A stretch of DNA of 17,371 nucleotides, taken from positions 1 through 17,371 of the forward strand of contig DAOKZK010000054.1 in assembly GCA_035325645.1 (NCBI GenBank). Direction: 5' to 3'. The translations under genes and the position numbers were made by a program. A model generated the notes under the pieces. The model ran no database searches, was not told the origin of the DNA, and saw only the letters and a program-made list of their open reading frames with translations. Below are positions 1 to 6,779 of this stretch, one piece after another (position 1 is the first letter of the stretch; each line of letters opens with the position of its first letter). This DNA is from Macondimonas sp035325645 (lineage in GTDB: Bacteria > Pseudomonadota > Gammaproteobacteria > UBA5335).

Positions 1-2
1 AT

Positions 3-167
3 CGGGCCTATGTGAGCCGGATGGTGAACCTCACCACCCTGGCGCCGGACATCGTGGCTGCGATCCTCGACGAAACGTTGCCACCGGAGGTGACCCTGTT
101 CGACCTGGCGTCGGGGACGCCGTTGTTGTGGGAGGAGCAGCGGAAATTGCTTGAAACGGGCAGATGA
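3..167 (+). CDS. C-terminal fragment of a recombinase-associated/HTH protein (5' end outside window)
   Basis: An open frame enters from the left edge and stops at TGA 165-167, giving about 54 residues that include YVSRMVNLTTLAPDIVAAIL and, near the end, the stretch TLFDLASGTPLLWEEQ. From memory, this 'YVSR...LAPDIVAAILD' pattern occurs in the C-terminal HTH-like tail of large serine recombinases, or in small proteins encoded beside them, in phage-like and integrative elements. No catalytic part is visible, so the identification rests on this tail only. It points toward the downstream end of the NACHT gene (convergent), separated by about 140 bp. If correct, it marks the region to its right as mobile or island DNA. 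The exact protein (recombinase itself or a partner ORF) cannot be settled here. Confidence 0.5.
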   Translation, partial: RAYVSRMVNLTTLAPDIVAAILDETLPPEVTLFDLASGTPLLWEEQRKLLETGR

Positions 168-307
168 CTCGTTTCGACTCACAGCGGTCGCTCATGACTG
201 TCTCCAGTCGGGCACATCGCCTACCTCTGTGGCACCTGGTGGCCAATTCGATGCTCCGCCAGGATAGGCGGCGACCAGGTACTGCCCCTTTGGGTTCAGG
301 AGAAGGG
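168..307. other. Convergent intergenic stretch, no recognised gene
   Basis: About 140 bp lie between the plus-strand recombinase-associated fragment and the minus-strand NACHT stop codon. I looked here for the missing C-terminal half of the AbiEii toxin, whose family commonly ends in a PWR-like motif, and did not find it. On the minus strand a short open stretch ends at a TGA near 184 but resembles no family I know. No convincing terminator was seen for either flanking gene. Confidence 0.4.
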
Positions 308-3300
308 TCAGGACTCCTCGGGCGGCCAAGATTGGCCGGATGCGAGATCGGGGTGACGCGGTTCACCCGGCGGCCTGCCATGCTCCAAGCGCCATTCCTC
401 GATTTGACCGAGAAGCATGAAGGCAGACTTCCGTCGTTTCTCGTCCCCAATCGCCATTCTGAACAGCCGGACGCGCAGTTCGTTTGACGCCCGTGCGTGT
501 TGCGTGAAGACGTTGGGACTTTGCCCATACGGTCGTCGCTCGACGAAAGCGGTTTCGAGTTGGTCCCAAATGCCTCGCGGAACCGGCGATGGCTTAGCGT
601 CATCAATCAGGTTCAGATTTGCGGCGAGGGCTTCGGGCGTTCCGAGCCAGCCCATTACCTTCGAGAGGACGTGCCGATTGAGTTCCGGCAGGTCGCGTTC
701 GCACAATTCCCGCAGCCGCGCGGCCACCTCGGGCCTGCGCTGGGCCAGTTCCGCGAGCCGCGCGACCAGCAGGTCCTCGCGGTGAGGACGGCGCGTCAGC
801 GCGATGCCGCGAATATCCGGATCGACAAAACCCAGGAGCAGTTCACGTGCACGAGGCGTGTCGAGTGCAGCGTAGGCATTGATGAAATTGTCCTCGCACT
901 GCTCGAACGTCGGTGCATCGGACGCGAGCTCATACAGAAGATCAACGGCGGCATCCGATCGGCTCTCGCCGAGAGCGGTGACAAGCTCGCGCAGTTCATA
1001 CCCCCGGAATTGCCGCTTGCCGAGCACGTCGCGCATCTTGGCGATCCCGGCCGCGGGGTCGTCGACGAACGGGCAGAGCGCAAGGATGCGGCGCAGAAGG
1101 TACCTGTCTGAATCCTGCATCCATTTCTCTGTCCGCTCGACGATGGAATCGACAAGGGCGAATGCGGTGGTCGCGGGCAAGACGACACCCGCCATCAACA
1201 GGCGCTCGGCGGCGTCGAGACAGGTGTATTGGTCCCATTGGCCGGGCATGGCAATCACGTCGAGCACCGCTGACGCGGAACCGCGGCCGTCAATTGCGGC
1301 AAGCGCCTTTGCGAGCTCTTTCAGCCCTGCAGCGTCTTTCCCGTCTTGGTTCTGCTCTCGCAGGCGCTTGATTTCGGCATCGAGTGCGGCGGCGAACCGT
1401 GTGCGCCGCTGGTCGTCGCCGGGCGGCGGAGTGCGACCTTCGCGTGCGGCCCATACCAAGTCGTAGCGGAACGTCCGGTCGAAGGAACGCTCCGATTTTG
1501 ACAGGAAGTCGCGCGCCATCGCGGCGGCGGTCTCGGAGCGGTATTCCGGCTCGGGAAGCAGGTCAATGAGCACCTGCTCGGCACCGGCCGCGTCAAGGTG
1601 CATGATGGCGGCGATGTGCCAGCCGGCGTAGCTCATGGCGCCACCATTGCCGAGAGGTCCGCGGTCGCCGGCTGCACGCGCGGCCCGGCCGCGGCGTACC
1701 CGCTCGATGTCGGCGCGGATGAGCCTCACCAGGTCCGCCATGTCTTCGGGCTTTCCGACTTGGGCGATCGACGAGGCCAGGTTGGCTTTCTCCTCGCCGT
1801 TGAAGTCGTCTTGGCGCAGGACGACATCGACGCTACTTTTCAGGTAGGCGCGAAGGCGTGCCCTCAGGTCATCGTCGGCGATGCGCAGCGGTTCCACGTC
1901 GGACCTGGCGACCCTGCTCAGAAGGCCGGCTGCGACTTTGATGTCGAGCGGATCGCCGCTGGTGACGGACGAGAGAATGCCAGCCGCGGCGATGTCGTCG
2001 GGAAGGTCGCGGAACACGGCTTCCAGTTGGCGCATTATCTGCCACTCGAGTTCGTGTCGCACGCCAGGCTCCGCATCCACCCCGCGCCGAAGCTCGCGCA
2101 GCTTCGCAAACACGCGCGCCGCAAGATTGGCGTCTGCGCGCGCGGCAATGATGGAAATCATGCCGCCGAAGTGCCCGTTCTTGAGGTTTTCGGTCTCGAG
2201 GCGTTGCAGGTATTTCTCGACGAGGCCGTCGGGAATGGCGGTCGCAAACGGCAACCAATACTCGTGCTCGTAGAGGACGCCTTCGGCAATCTGGACGGCC
2301 ACCCACTCGCTCGCCCAGGCGGGATCGATTCGGCGCAGATGCTCGAGCGCCGGCTGGATGTAGTGCGGACCCAGATTGCGCATGTCGCCGCCGGACAGCG
2401 CCGCCAGTGCATCCTTGATGACGCCGTCCATGCCTGTCTCGCCGAGCTCGATCAAATCGAGCGCGGTTCGCAGGCGGGCGGGATGGTCGGTGGTGGTCTC
2501 GATGAAATTGCGCATCGCGGCGATCGTCTTGGGTCTGAGCGCCGCGGGCAGTTGGTCGGCGTTCTTGCGCGCGACCTCCTCGAATGTCTGTGCATCCATC
2601 GACTCGAGGACGCGGGTCAGCGCGTCGTCAGACCCGGTCCACATGAGGCCGGAGACCGCCGCGTTCTTCACCGCGATACTGTCGTCCTCCGCTGCGAAGG
2701 CCGCGACCTCGCCGTCGACACGATGATGAAGCAGTTCGGAGACGAAATCCGCTCGTGCCTCCTCGCTCCAGCCGCGCACATGCTCGCGCCAGTTCGGTCC
2801 AAGCGACGAGACCTGGAAATCCGGCCAGAGCCGGTACGTGCGGAGCCGCGTTTGCTGGTCTTTTCCCGACAGAAGGGGAACGATGATGTCGCCGAAGTCG
2901 TCCGCGCCAGTGGCGAGCATAGCGGCGATGGCATACTGCCGAAAGCTACCGTCGCGGATCGCGTAGACTGCGCGGATGCGCTCGCCGACGGCCGCGCGAA
3001 CTTCATTCCAGACGGCTGTGCCGCAAAGCCGCGCGAGCTCGCCGGCGAATACGAGGTCGACGGCGAGCGCCATCGCCACCAGCTTCCCGCCGGCGCTGGT
3101 GTTTCTCCTGTCGGTTTCGCCGTCGCCGGTCTGCTCGGCAAACGTCTCGGCGATCATGCGCAGCGGTTCGGCCCATGCCGGATCGTTCACGTAGTCGGCT
3201 GTGAAGCGGCTGGTCGCGTCGTGGTCATCGTTCCGCAGGTCGAGAAGCCGTGCGCGGACGTCGAGCGCAGCGTAGTACTCCTGAAGCTGCTGATGCTCGA

Positions 3301-4816
3301 ATTGAAACGCCGTTTGCGGGTAGTCGACGCGCTCAAGAACGTGGTGCGCCGTGAGCGTCGCGAGGACCGCCGGCGCTCCCACCGGCTCGATCTGGCCAAA
3401 GTGCGAAAGCTCTCGTGCGACGGCAGCAACGACAGCGCGGGCATCAGCCTCGGGCAATGCCACCGCACCGCGGCGGGTCATCTCAGTTGCAAGGGCTTTC
3501 AGGTACTCCGTATTCTCGCCGAAGATCGGGGCTGTTTGCAGTGCGTTTCTGTGTTCGTCTCGTTGTTCTTGCAGGCGAAGAACCTGGGCCAGAATACCGA
3601 TCTTCGTGGAGGGGATTTCGGCGCCGCTTTCAAACAGCGACGCGACTTCCGAGAGGATGAACGGCGTGCGGGTCAGTGCGTCGAGCGACGGATCAGCATC
3701 GATGCGGGTGCGGAGTTCGGCGCATTGCGCACCAAGGCGGGCCGTCAGATAGGCTGCCCGCTGCACGCGCCGAAGGCGCAACAACCTCAGTCGCAACGCA
3801 CCTGGAAGCGGCGGCGTCAAGTGGTGCGTTCGGGTTGCGACGATGATGCCCGCGCTCGGAAAATCCCGTTCGAGCTCCCGGAGAGCGTCATTCGCCTGCG
3901 CGGAATTCGACTCCGCAATTTCGTTCCACCCGTTTAACAACAACAGGAAAGGCTCCGTCTGCTGCACCCGCGCGAGGTCGGCGGGCGTGAGACCTTCGGC
4001 CTGGAACGCAGGCATGCCGGCAATGTATTCGAGAATTCTTCGGCGTGAGGACGTCCACGCTGGAAGTTCGACTATGAACGCTGTTCCGGCGGCGCGCGCG
4101 CGTTGCGCGAGCTGTATCAGAGTCGTGGTTTTTCCGCGGCCGGCGGGCCCTTCGAGAACGATGCGGCGGCTCTGCGACAGCGCCTGGTCGATCTGCTCCG
4201 GCGACAGCACGTCGGCAGACTCCGCGCCATCCGGGTCAAGCCGCACTGCCGTGAGATCGATGAGCGGATGTCCTTTTGTCTTTCCAGCCCAGGCCCGCGT
4301 GACAGCGGCGGCCGCGCGCCTTGTTCTGTCAATGAGGTCCGTGATCTGCGGTTCGACGTCGATGTCGAGGCGGAGGAAGCTCGCACGGAGAGAGGCGTTC
4401 TCCGGCAACATCATCTGCGTGATGATCTCCTCGCGCTCGATGATGTGAAGTTCGACGCCGTGGGCTTTCTGAATTGCATCTTCCCACCGCTTTCGGTCGG
4501 CGTTGCCAACTTTGGCGGACGTCACGAAGAGGAGCGCCCTCAGGTCAGGAAAGTTGTTCTTGGCGGTCTCTGCGTCGTCAGAAATCTTCTTCAGCGTTGG
4601 CGTGATCGAGGCGGCGAGTCCCTTGCCGATCCTCTCAGGCGTCAGGCTTGCGGGCGCGTAGGCATCGAGGCCAAGATCCTTCTTGCGCTGGCGGGCGATG
4701 AGTTCGGGCCAGCGCTTCTTGCCGAGTACTACCGCCAGCCCCTGAAAACGCATCCCCTCCTCCTGGGAGGCGAGCTCATCGAGAGCCCTTTCGATGTCGG
4801 TTCTCAGGATGGCCAT
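308..4816 (-). CDS. Large NACHT/STAND NTPase with nuclease-like N-terminus and alpha-solenoid C-terminus; probable anti-phage protein
   Basis: A 1502-residue protein. Residues 1-150 resemble the PD-(D/E)xK/Mrr-like domain found in front of bacterial NACHT proteins: the acidic patch E19/E20, KDLGLDAYA (47-54, D51) and the strand LRALLFVTSAK (92-102, K102) are candidate catalytic elements. The NTPase follows: Walker A GPAGRGKT (223-230), Walker B position FLLLLNGWNEI (290-300), sensor-like IIVATRT (324-330), LTRTPFILSEVASLF (381-395), and FQFEHQQLQEYYAA (504-517), matching the F.H...QEY.AA signature of NACHT proteins. The remaining ~980 residues are Leu/Ala-rich helices consistent with HEAT-like repeats used for sensing. 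The Walker B acids are Asn in place of Asp, which is odd. The ATG lies inside the abiEii remnant, 58 bp after abiEi, with only a weak AAGG upstream, so coupling to the remnant is likely. Family knowledge suggests phage sensing followed by abortive nucleolysis; the trigger is unknown. Confidence 0.8.
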   Translation of the reverse strand: MAILRTDIERALDELASQEEGMRFQGLAVVLGKKRWPELIARQRKKDLGLDAYAPASLTPERIGKGLAASITPTLKKISDDAETAKNNFPDLRALLFVTSAKVGNADRKRWEDAIQKAHGVELHIIEREEIITQMMLPENASLRASFLRLDIDVEPQITDLIDRTRRAAAAVTRAWAGKTKGHPLIDLTAVRLDPDGAESADVLSPEQIDQALSQSRRIVLEGPAGRGKTTTLIQLAQRARAAGTAFIVELPAWTSSRRRILEYIAGMPAFQAEGLTPADLARVQQTEPFLLLLNGWNEIAESNSAQANDALRELERDFPSAGIIVATRTHHLTPPLPGALRLRLLRLRRVQRAAYLTARLGAQCAELRTRIDADPSLDALTRTPFILSEVASLFESGAEIPSTKIGILAQVLRLQEQRDEHRNALQTAPIFGENTEYLKALATEMTRRGAVALPEADARAVVAAVARELSHFGQIEPVGAPAVLATLTAHHVLERVDYPQTAFQFEHQQLQEYYAALDVRARLLDLRNDDHDATSRFTADYVNDPAWAEPLRMIAETFAEQTGDGETDRRNTSAGGKLVAMALAVDLVFAGELARLCGTAVWNEVRAAVGERIRAVYAIRDGSFRQYAIAAMLATGADDFGDIIVPLLSGKDQQTRLRTYRLWPDFQVSSLGPNWREHVRGWSEEARADFVSELLHHRVDGEVAAFAAEDDSIAVKNAAVSGLMWTGSDDALTRVLESMDAQTFEEVARKNADQLPAALRPKTIAAMRNFIETTTDHPARLRTALDLIELGETGMDGVIKDALAALSGGDMRNLGPHYIQPALEHLRRIDPAWASEWVAVQIAEGVLYEHEYWLPFATAIPDGLVEKYLQRLETENLKNGHFGGMISIIAARADANLAARVFAKLRELRRGVDAEPGVRHELEWQIMRQLEAVFRDLPDDIAAAGILSSVTSGDPLDIKVAAGLLSRVARSDVEPLRIADDDLRARLRAYLKSSVDVVLRQDDFNGEEKANLASSIAQVGKPEDMADLVRLIRADIERVRRGRAARAAGDRGPLGNGGAMSYAGWHIAAIMHLDAAGAEQVLIDLLPEPEYRSETAAAMARDFLSKSERSFDRTFRYDLVWAAREGRTPPPGDDQRRTRFAAALDAEIKRLREQNQDGKDAAGLKELAKALAAIDGRGSASAVLDVIAMPGQWDQYTCLDAAERLLMAGVVLPATTAFALVDSIVERTEKWMQDSDRYLLRRILALCPFVDDPAAGIAKMRDVLGKRQFRGYELRELVTALGESRSDAAVDLLYELASDAPTFEQCEDNFINAYAALDTPRARELLLGFVDPDIRGIALTRRPHREDLLVARLAELAQRRPEVAARLRELCERDLPELNRHVLSKVMGWLGTPEALAANLNLIDDAKPSPVPRGIWDQLETAFVERRPYGQSPNVFTQHARASNELRVRLFRMAIGDEKRRKSAFMLLGQIEEWRLEHGRPPGEPRHPDLASGQSWPPEES

Positions 4817-4878
4817 TCGGTGCAGGCCTTGGCAAGCAGTCGCGCAAGGACCGACGCGGCAGTGTTCCGGTTGCTCAC
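4804..4878 (-). pseudogene. abiEii: 5' remnant of the AbiEii nucleotidyltransferase toxin gene (18 family-like codons, then junction)
   Basis: A GTG start at 4878 overlaps the abiEi stop (GTGA), exactly as toxin genes overlap in intact abiEi-abiEii operons. It encodes SNRNTAASVLARLLAKA, which matches the characteristic AbiEii N-terminus (pattern N-x-AASV-x-ARLL-x-KA). After this the frame reads CTEWPS and stops at TGA 4804-4806. The usual continuation (LLxRYALERLLYRL and the nucleotidyltransferase core) is absent, so the toxin is truncated within its first helix. The NACHT start codon ATG 4816-4814 lies within the remnant in another frame, so ribosomes ending on the remnant stop about 10 bases past that ATG. 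The match is made from memory of the family and not from a search. Confidence 0.75.
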
Positions 4879-5474
4879 GTCAGGCTCTCCAGGTAGGGAC
4901 GCATGACGTTGGCCACCCGGCACATCCGCGCGTACCGCCACACCTCGTCCATGCTAACCCGCTTCTCACTCCATGCCTCACGAAGCGCTTCCAAGGCGAC
5001 GTCCAGACCGATCTTGTTGCGGTACTTGAAGCAGTCGGCCACCGTCCTTGCGACGCCGGTGATGCGTACCGGAACGCCGTCGATCGGGTGCTCCTCGACG
5101 CCTTCGCTCAGTAGAGGACCGGAGAAGCGGACGATGCGCAGCGGCGGATAGTCGATCCGGGGCGCGCGGGCCTTGTTGGGGATGGCGAGCCAGACCTCGA
5201 AGGGCGACTGGATGGTGAGCTCGTGGAAACGCAGCGCCGAGAGCAGGCACACGATCGCTTGAGGATGTTTGCGCGCCACCTCTGCCAGCGCCGTGTGTTC
5301 CGAGATAGACCTGTCCGGAAGCGCGTAGAGACCTCGCGCGACCCGAGTGAGCGCACCCTGGCGGACGAGACGCGTCAGCGTGACCCTGGGCAGGCCCAGC
5401 GGCTCCAGGTCGCGTGGCCGGATGAGGCCGCGTTTGCGTGCGAGATCGAGGATGGCTTGGGGGCTCGTTTCCAT
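4875..5474 (-). CDS. abiEi: AbiEi-family type IV antitoxin / transcriptional repressor
   Basis: A 199-residue protein starting METSPQAILDLARKRG. The N-terminal ~55 residues form the winged-helix domain of AbiEi antitoxins (GLIRPRDLEPLGLPRVTLTR, then the wing LTRVARGLYALPD). The C-terminal part shows the conserved GVARTVADCFKYRNKIGLDVALEALREAW stretch. In known AbiE systems this protein represses its own operon through inverted repeats and counteracts the AbiEii toxin without binding it (type IV). I chose the ATG at 5474 rather than the longer frame from 5591, because family proteins begin here and a promoter ends just upstream, making the message nearly leaderless. Its cognate toxin is reduced to a remnant and the next intact gene is the NACHT protein. 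Whether AbiEi still restrains a toxic partner, or now acts mainly as regulator of the NACHT gene, is inference. Confidence 0.85.
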   Translation of the reverse strand: METSPQAILDLARKRGLIRPRDLEPLGLPRVTLTRLVRQGALTRVARGLYALPDRSISEHTALAEVARKHPQAIVCLLSALRFHELTIQSPFEVWLAIPNKARAPRIDYPPLRIVRFSGPLLSEGVEEHPIDGVPVRITGVARTVADCFKYRNKIGLDVALEALREAWSEKRVSMDEVWRYARMCRVANVMRPYLESLT

Positions 5475-5480
5475 GCCGGC

Positions 5481-5510
5481 ATGATGTTCCGTTACGCAGG
5501 CAGTTGTCAA
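5481..5510 (-). promoter_or_regulatory. Sigma-70-like promoter of abiEi
   Basis: On the minus strand a perfect -35 TTGACA (5510-5505) is followed by 18 bp and a weaker -10 CATCAT (5486-5481, 4 of 6 matches). Only 6 bp separate the -10 from the abiEi ATG, so the transcript would begin at or next to the start codon (leaderless). Confidence 0.5.
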
Positions 5511-5530
5511 CAATGACCGACATAACGAAA
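5487..5530. promoter_or_regulatory. Candidate AbiEi operator: imperfect inverted repeat around the -35 box
   Basis: TTCCGTTACG (5487-5496) and CATAACGAAA (5521-5530, reverse complement TTTCGTTATG) form an inverted pair matching at 8 of 10 positions, with 24 bp between. The pair brackets the TTGACA -35 box. AbiEi proteins are known to autoregulate by binding inverted repeats in their own promoter. The pairing here is read by eye. Confidence 0.45.
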
Positions 5531-5800
5531 CGTCGAGACATCCCGCTTCATGTGAGGTTGTTTCCTTCGGCTGGGCAATGCTGTCATCCAACCGCTTGAA
5601 CGGTCAGCACGTAACTTGTTGATATTGATTGGAGTCACCGACGGCCCTTGCGGACTTCGCCCCTTCGCCGGGGAGCGAGGCCGGAGAGAAAGACGGCGCG
5701 GAGAGAGCGAAATGCGGCCCGAGGTGGGCGAGACGGCTGGGAAAGGAAGTCCGCAGGAATCCGCGAGAGTCCCCGCAAACACGCGGGGATGCGCAAGAAA
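5531..5800. other. Gene-free stretch between abiEi and ssrA terminator
   Basis: No coding region is supported here; the plus-strand frames are Arg/Gly-rich and read into antisense tmRNA. The only local structure seen is a 7-bp perfect inverted repeat TCCCCGC (5770-5776) / GCGGGGA (5783-5789) with a 6-nt loop. If an island is integrated at ssrA, its boundary would fall in or just right of this stretch, but no second copy of the ssrA 3' end is present in the window to define att sites. Confidence 0.35.
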
Positions 5801-5828
5801 AAAGGCCAACAGCGAACTGTTGACCTTT
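5798..5828 (-). terminator. Rho-independent terminator of ssrA
   Basis: Downstream of the tmRNA 3' end the minus strand folds as AAAGGTCAACAG-TTCG-CTGTTGGCCTTT: a 12-bp stem with one T-G wobble and a stable UUCG tetraloop. The T tract on the minus strand is 5803-5798. It sits 6 bp beyond the CCA end and is a textbook intrinsic terminator. Confidence 0.93.
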
Positions 5829-5834
5829 ATATAT

Positions 5835-6197
5835 TGGTGGAGGCGGCGGGAATCGAACCCGCGTCCGAAAATCCTCTACCGTTGGCTCTACATGCTTGTC
5901 CCAGTCTATTGATTTGACCGGCTGCTACCCGACGGGCAGGGAAGACAGACGGCGAGCCCGGATAGCTTTAGCGATTCGACCCCGGGCGGGTGAGATCGCG
6001 ATCCTGTGAGAGATGACGCCTGGAGGCCGGGCGCACAGGCACGTCCCCGGTCAGACGGCACCCTACCGGGGTTTAGGCGGCGAGTGCGTAGTTGTCGTCG
6101 TTGGCAACTATTTGGTTTGCAGTGTGATTTACGAGGGGCACTGCACCTCGGCATGCACCGCGGGCTTCGCGACCTCCGTCGAAACCAGGTCGCCCCC
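5835..6197 (-). ncRNA. ssrA: Transfer-messenger RNA (tmRNA), one-piece
   Basis: A 363-nt tmRNA that rescues stalled ribosomes with SmpB and tags the stalled peptide for proteolysis. The 5' end GGGGGCG pairs with CGCCUCC just before the discriminator A and encoded CCA at 5835-5837 (seven pairs, one G-U). The T arm GCGGG-UUCGAUU-CCCGC is intact. The mRNA-like part encodes ANDDNYALAA followed by TAA (6105-6073 on the minus strand), ending in the usual protease-recognised ALAA. The gene lies just downstream of smpB on the same strand, with its own promoter overlapping the smpB stop and its own terminator. The intact 3' end borders the accessory region, so this is a plausible island integration site. 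Confidence 0.97.
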
Positions 6198-6213
6198 GTG
6201 TGATTCCTCTGAC

Positions 6214-6242
6214 ACTATACTCGTGGGCGAGTTCCCTGTCAG
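6214..6242 (-). promoter_or_regulatory. Sigma-70 promoter of ssrA
   Basis: The minus strand carries -35 CTGACA (6242-6237, 5 of 6), a 17-bp spacer, and -10 TATAGT (6219-6214, 5 of 6). The mature tmRNA 5' end is 16 bp downstream, leaving a short leader for RNase P removal. The -35 box overlaps the smpB TGA stop codon (6241-6239). Confidence 0.8.
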
Positions 6243-6724
6243 CGCGCGTGTTTCATGATCCGGCCTTTTTCGCGTTGCCAGTCGCGGTCGCGCTCGCTGG
6301 CGCGCTTGTCGTGCGCCTGCTTGCCCTTGGCGAGCCCCAGCTCGACCTTGCAGCGCCCCTGCTTCCAGTACATGGACAGCGCGATGATGGTGTAGCCCTT
6401 GCGTTCCACGGCGCCGATCAGACGGTCCAGCTCTTGCCGGTGCAACAGCAGCTTGCGGGTCCGTTGGGCCTCGGGGACATAGTGCGTGGAAACCGTCTGC
6501 AAGGGCGTGATGAGGGCGCCGAGCAGCCAAGCCTCGCCGTTTTTCATGATGACGTAGCTGTCCACCAGCTGCACGCGTCCGGCGCGCAGTGCCTTGACCT
6601 CCCAGCCTTCCAGAACGATCCCGGCTTCGAGGCGATCTTCGATGAAGAAGTCGTGACGGGCTTTTTTGTTGACGGCGATGGTCGAGCTCGTACCATGGCC
6701 GTTCGATGATTTTGGTTTGGACAT
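6239..6724 (-). CDS. smpB: SsrA-binding protein SmpB
   Basis: A 161-residue protein that binds the tRNA-like part of tmRNA and places it in the A site of stalled ribosomes. Family landmarks are present: TIAVNKKARHDFFIEDRLEAGIVLEGWEVK (about residues 15-44), DSYVIMKNGEAWLLGALITP (55-74), and the basic tail GKQAHDKRASERDRDWQREKGRIMKHAR that folds into the mRNA channel. Length is normal. The gene lies directly before ssrA on the same strand, so both halves of the trans-translation system are adjacent. A perfect TATAAT sits 9 bp before the ATG and there is no Shine-Dalgarno sequence, suggesting a leaderless message. Confidence 0.97.
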   Translation of the reverse strand: MSKPKSSNGHGTSSTIAVNKKARHDFFIEDRLEAGIVLEGWEVKALRAGRVQLVDSYVIMKNGEAWLLGALITPLQTVSTHYVPEAQRTRKLLLHRQELDRLIGAVERKGYTIIALSMYWKQGRCKVELGLAKGKQAHDKRASERDRDWQREKGRIMKHAR

Positions 6725-6733
6725 TTATCGGCG

Positions 6734-6741
6734 ATTATAAA
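6734..6741. promoter_or_regulatory. Overlapping divergent -10 elements for smpB (-) and rnfH (+)
   Basis: Bases 6734-6739 read TATAAT on the minus strand (perfect -10 for smpB), while 6736-6741 read TATAAA on the plus strand (for rnfH, with a weak -35 TTGGTT at 6712-6717 and an 18-bp spacer). The minus-strand -35 is poor. One AT-rich core appears to serve both directions. Confidence 0.55.
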
Positions 6742-6779
6742 GCAAGGTTATCAGGGCCGCAGGGTGCGCAGGAGGGGGT

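Noticed and set aside
168..307. C-terminal remnant of AbiEii downstream of the NACHT gene
   Set aside because: Translated on the minus strand, the stretch shows no AbiEii-like ending, so a simple insertion splitting the toxin into two pieces is not supported; replacement or deletion is more likely.
164..487. Plus-strand frame whose ATG overlaps the recombinase-fragment stop
   Set aside because: The overlap looks operon-like, but its second half lies antisense to the NACHT 3' end and the protein resembles nothing; no ribosome-binding site.
1598..3937. 779-codon plus-strand open frame antisense to the NACHT gene
   Set aside because: It is a GC-rich shadow frame: no recognisable domain, and the opposite frame contains clear NACHT motifs throughout the same DNA.
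5475..5591. Longer abiEi start at 5591 adding 39 residues
   Set aside because: The extension crosses the promoter and operator and lacks family similarity; the ATG at 5474 fits the AbiEi family start.
5770..5789. Inverted repeat as possible CRISPR or att repeat
   Set aside because: Single copy with no repeat-spacer periodicity and no duplicate in the window; only a local hairpin.
5648..5917. Plus-strand frame containing VEAAGIEPASEN
   Set aside because: This peptide is the well-known artefact from translating the antisense of a tRNA/tmRNA 3' end; the real gene here is ssrA on the minus strand.
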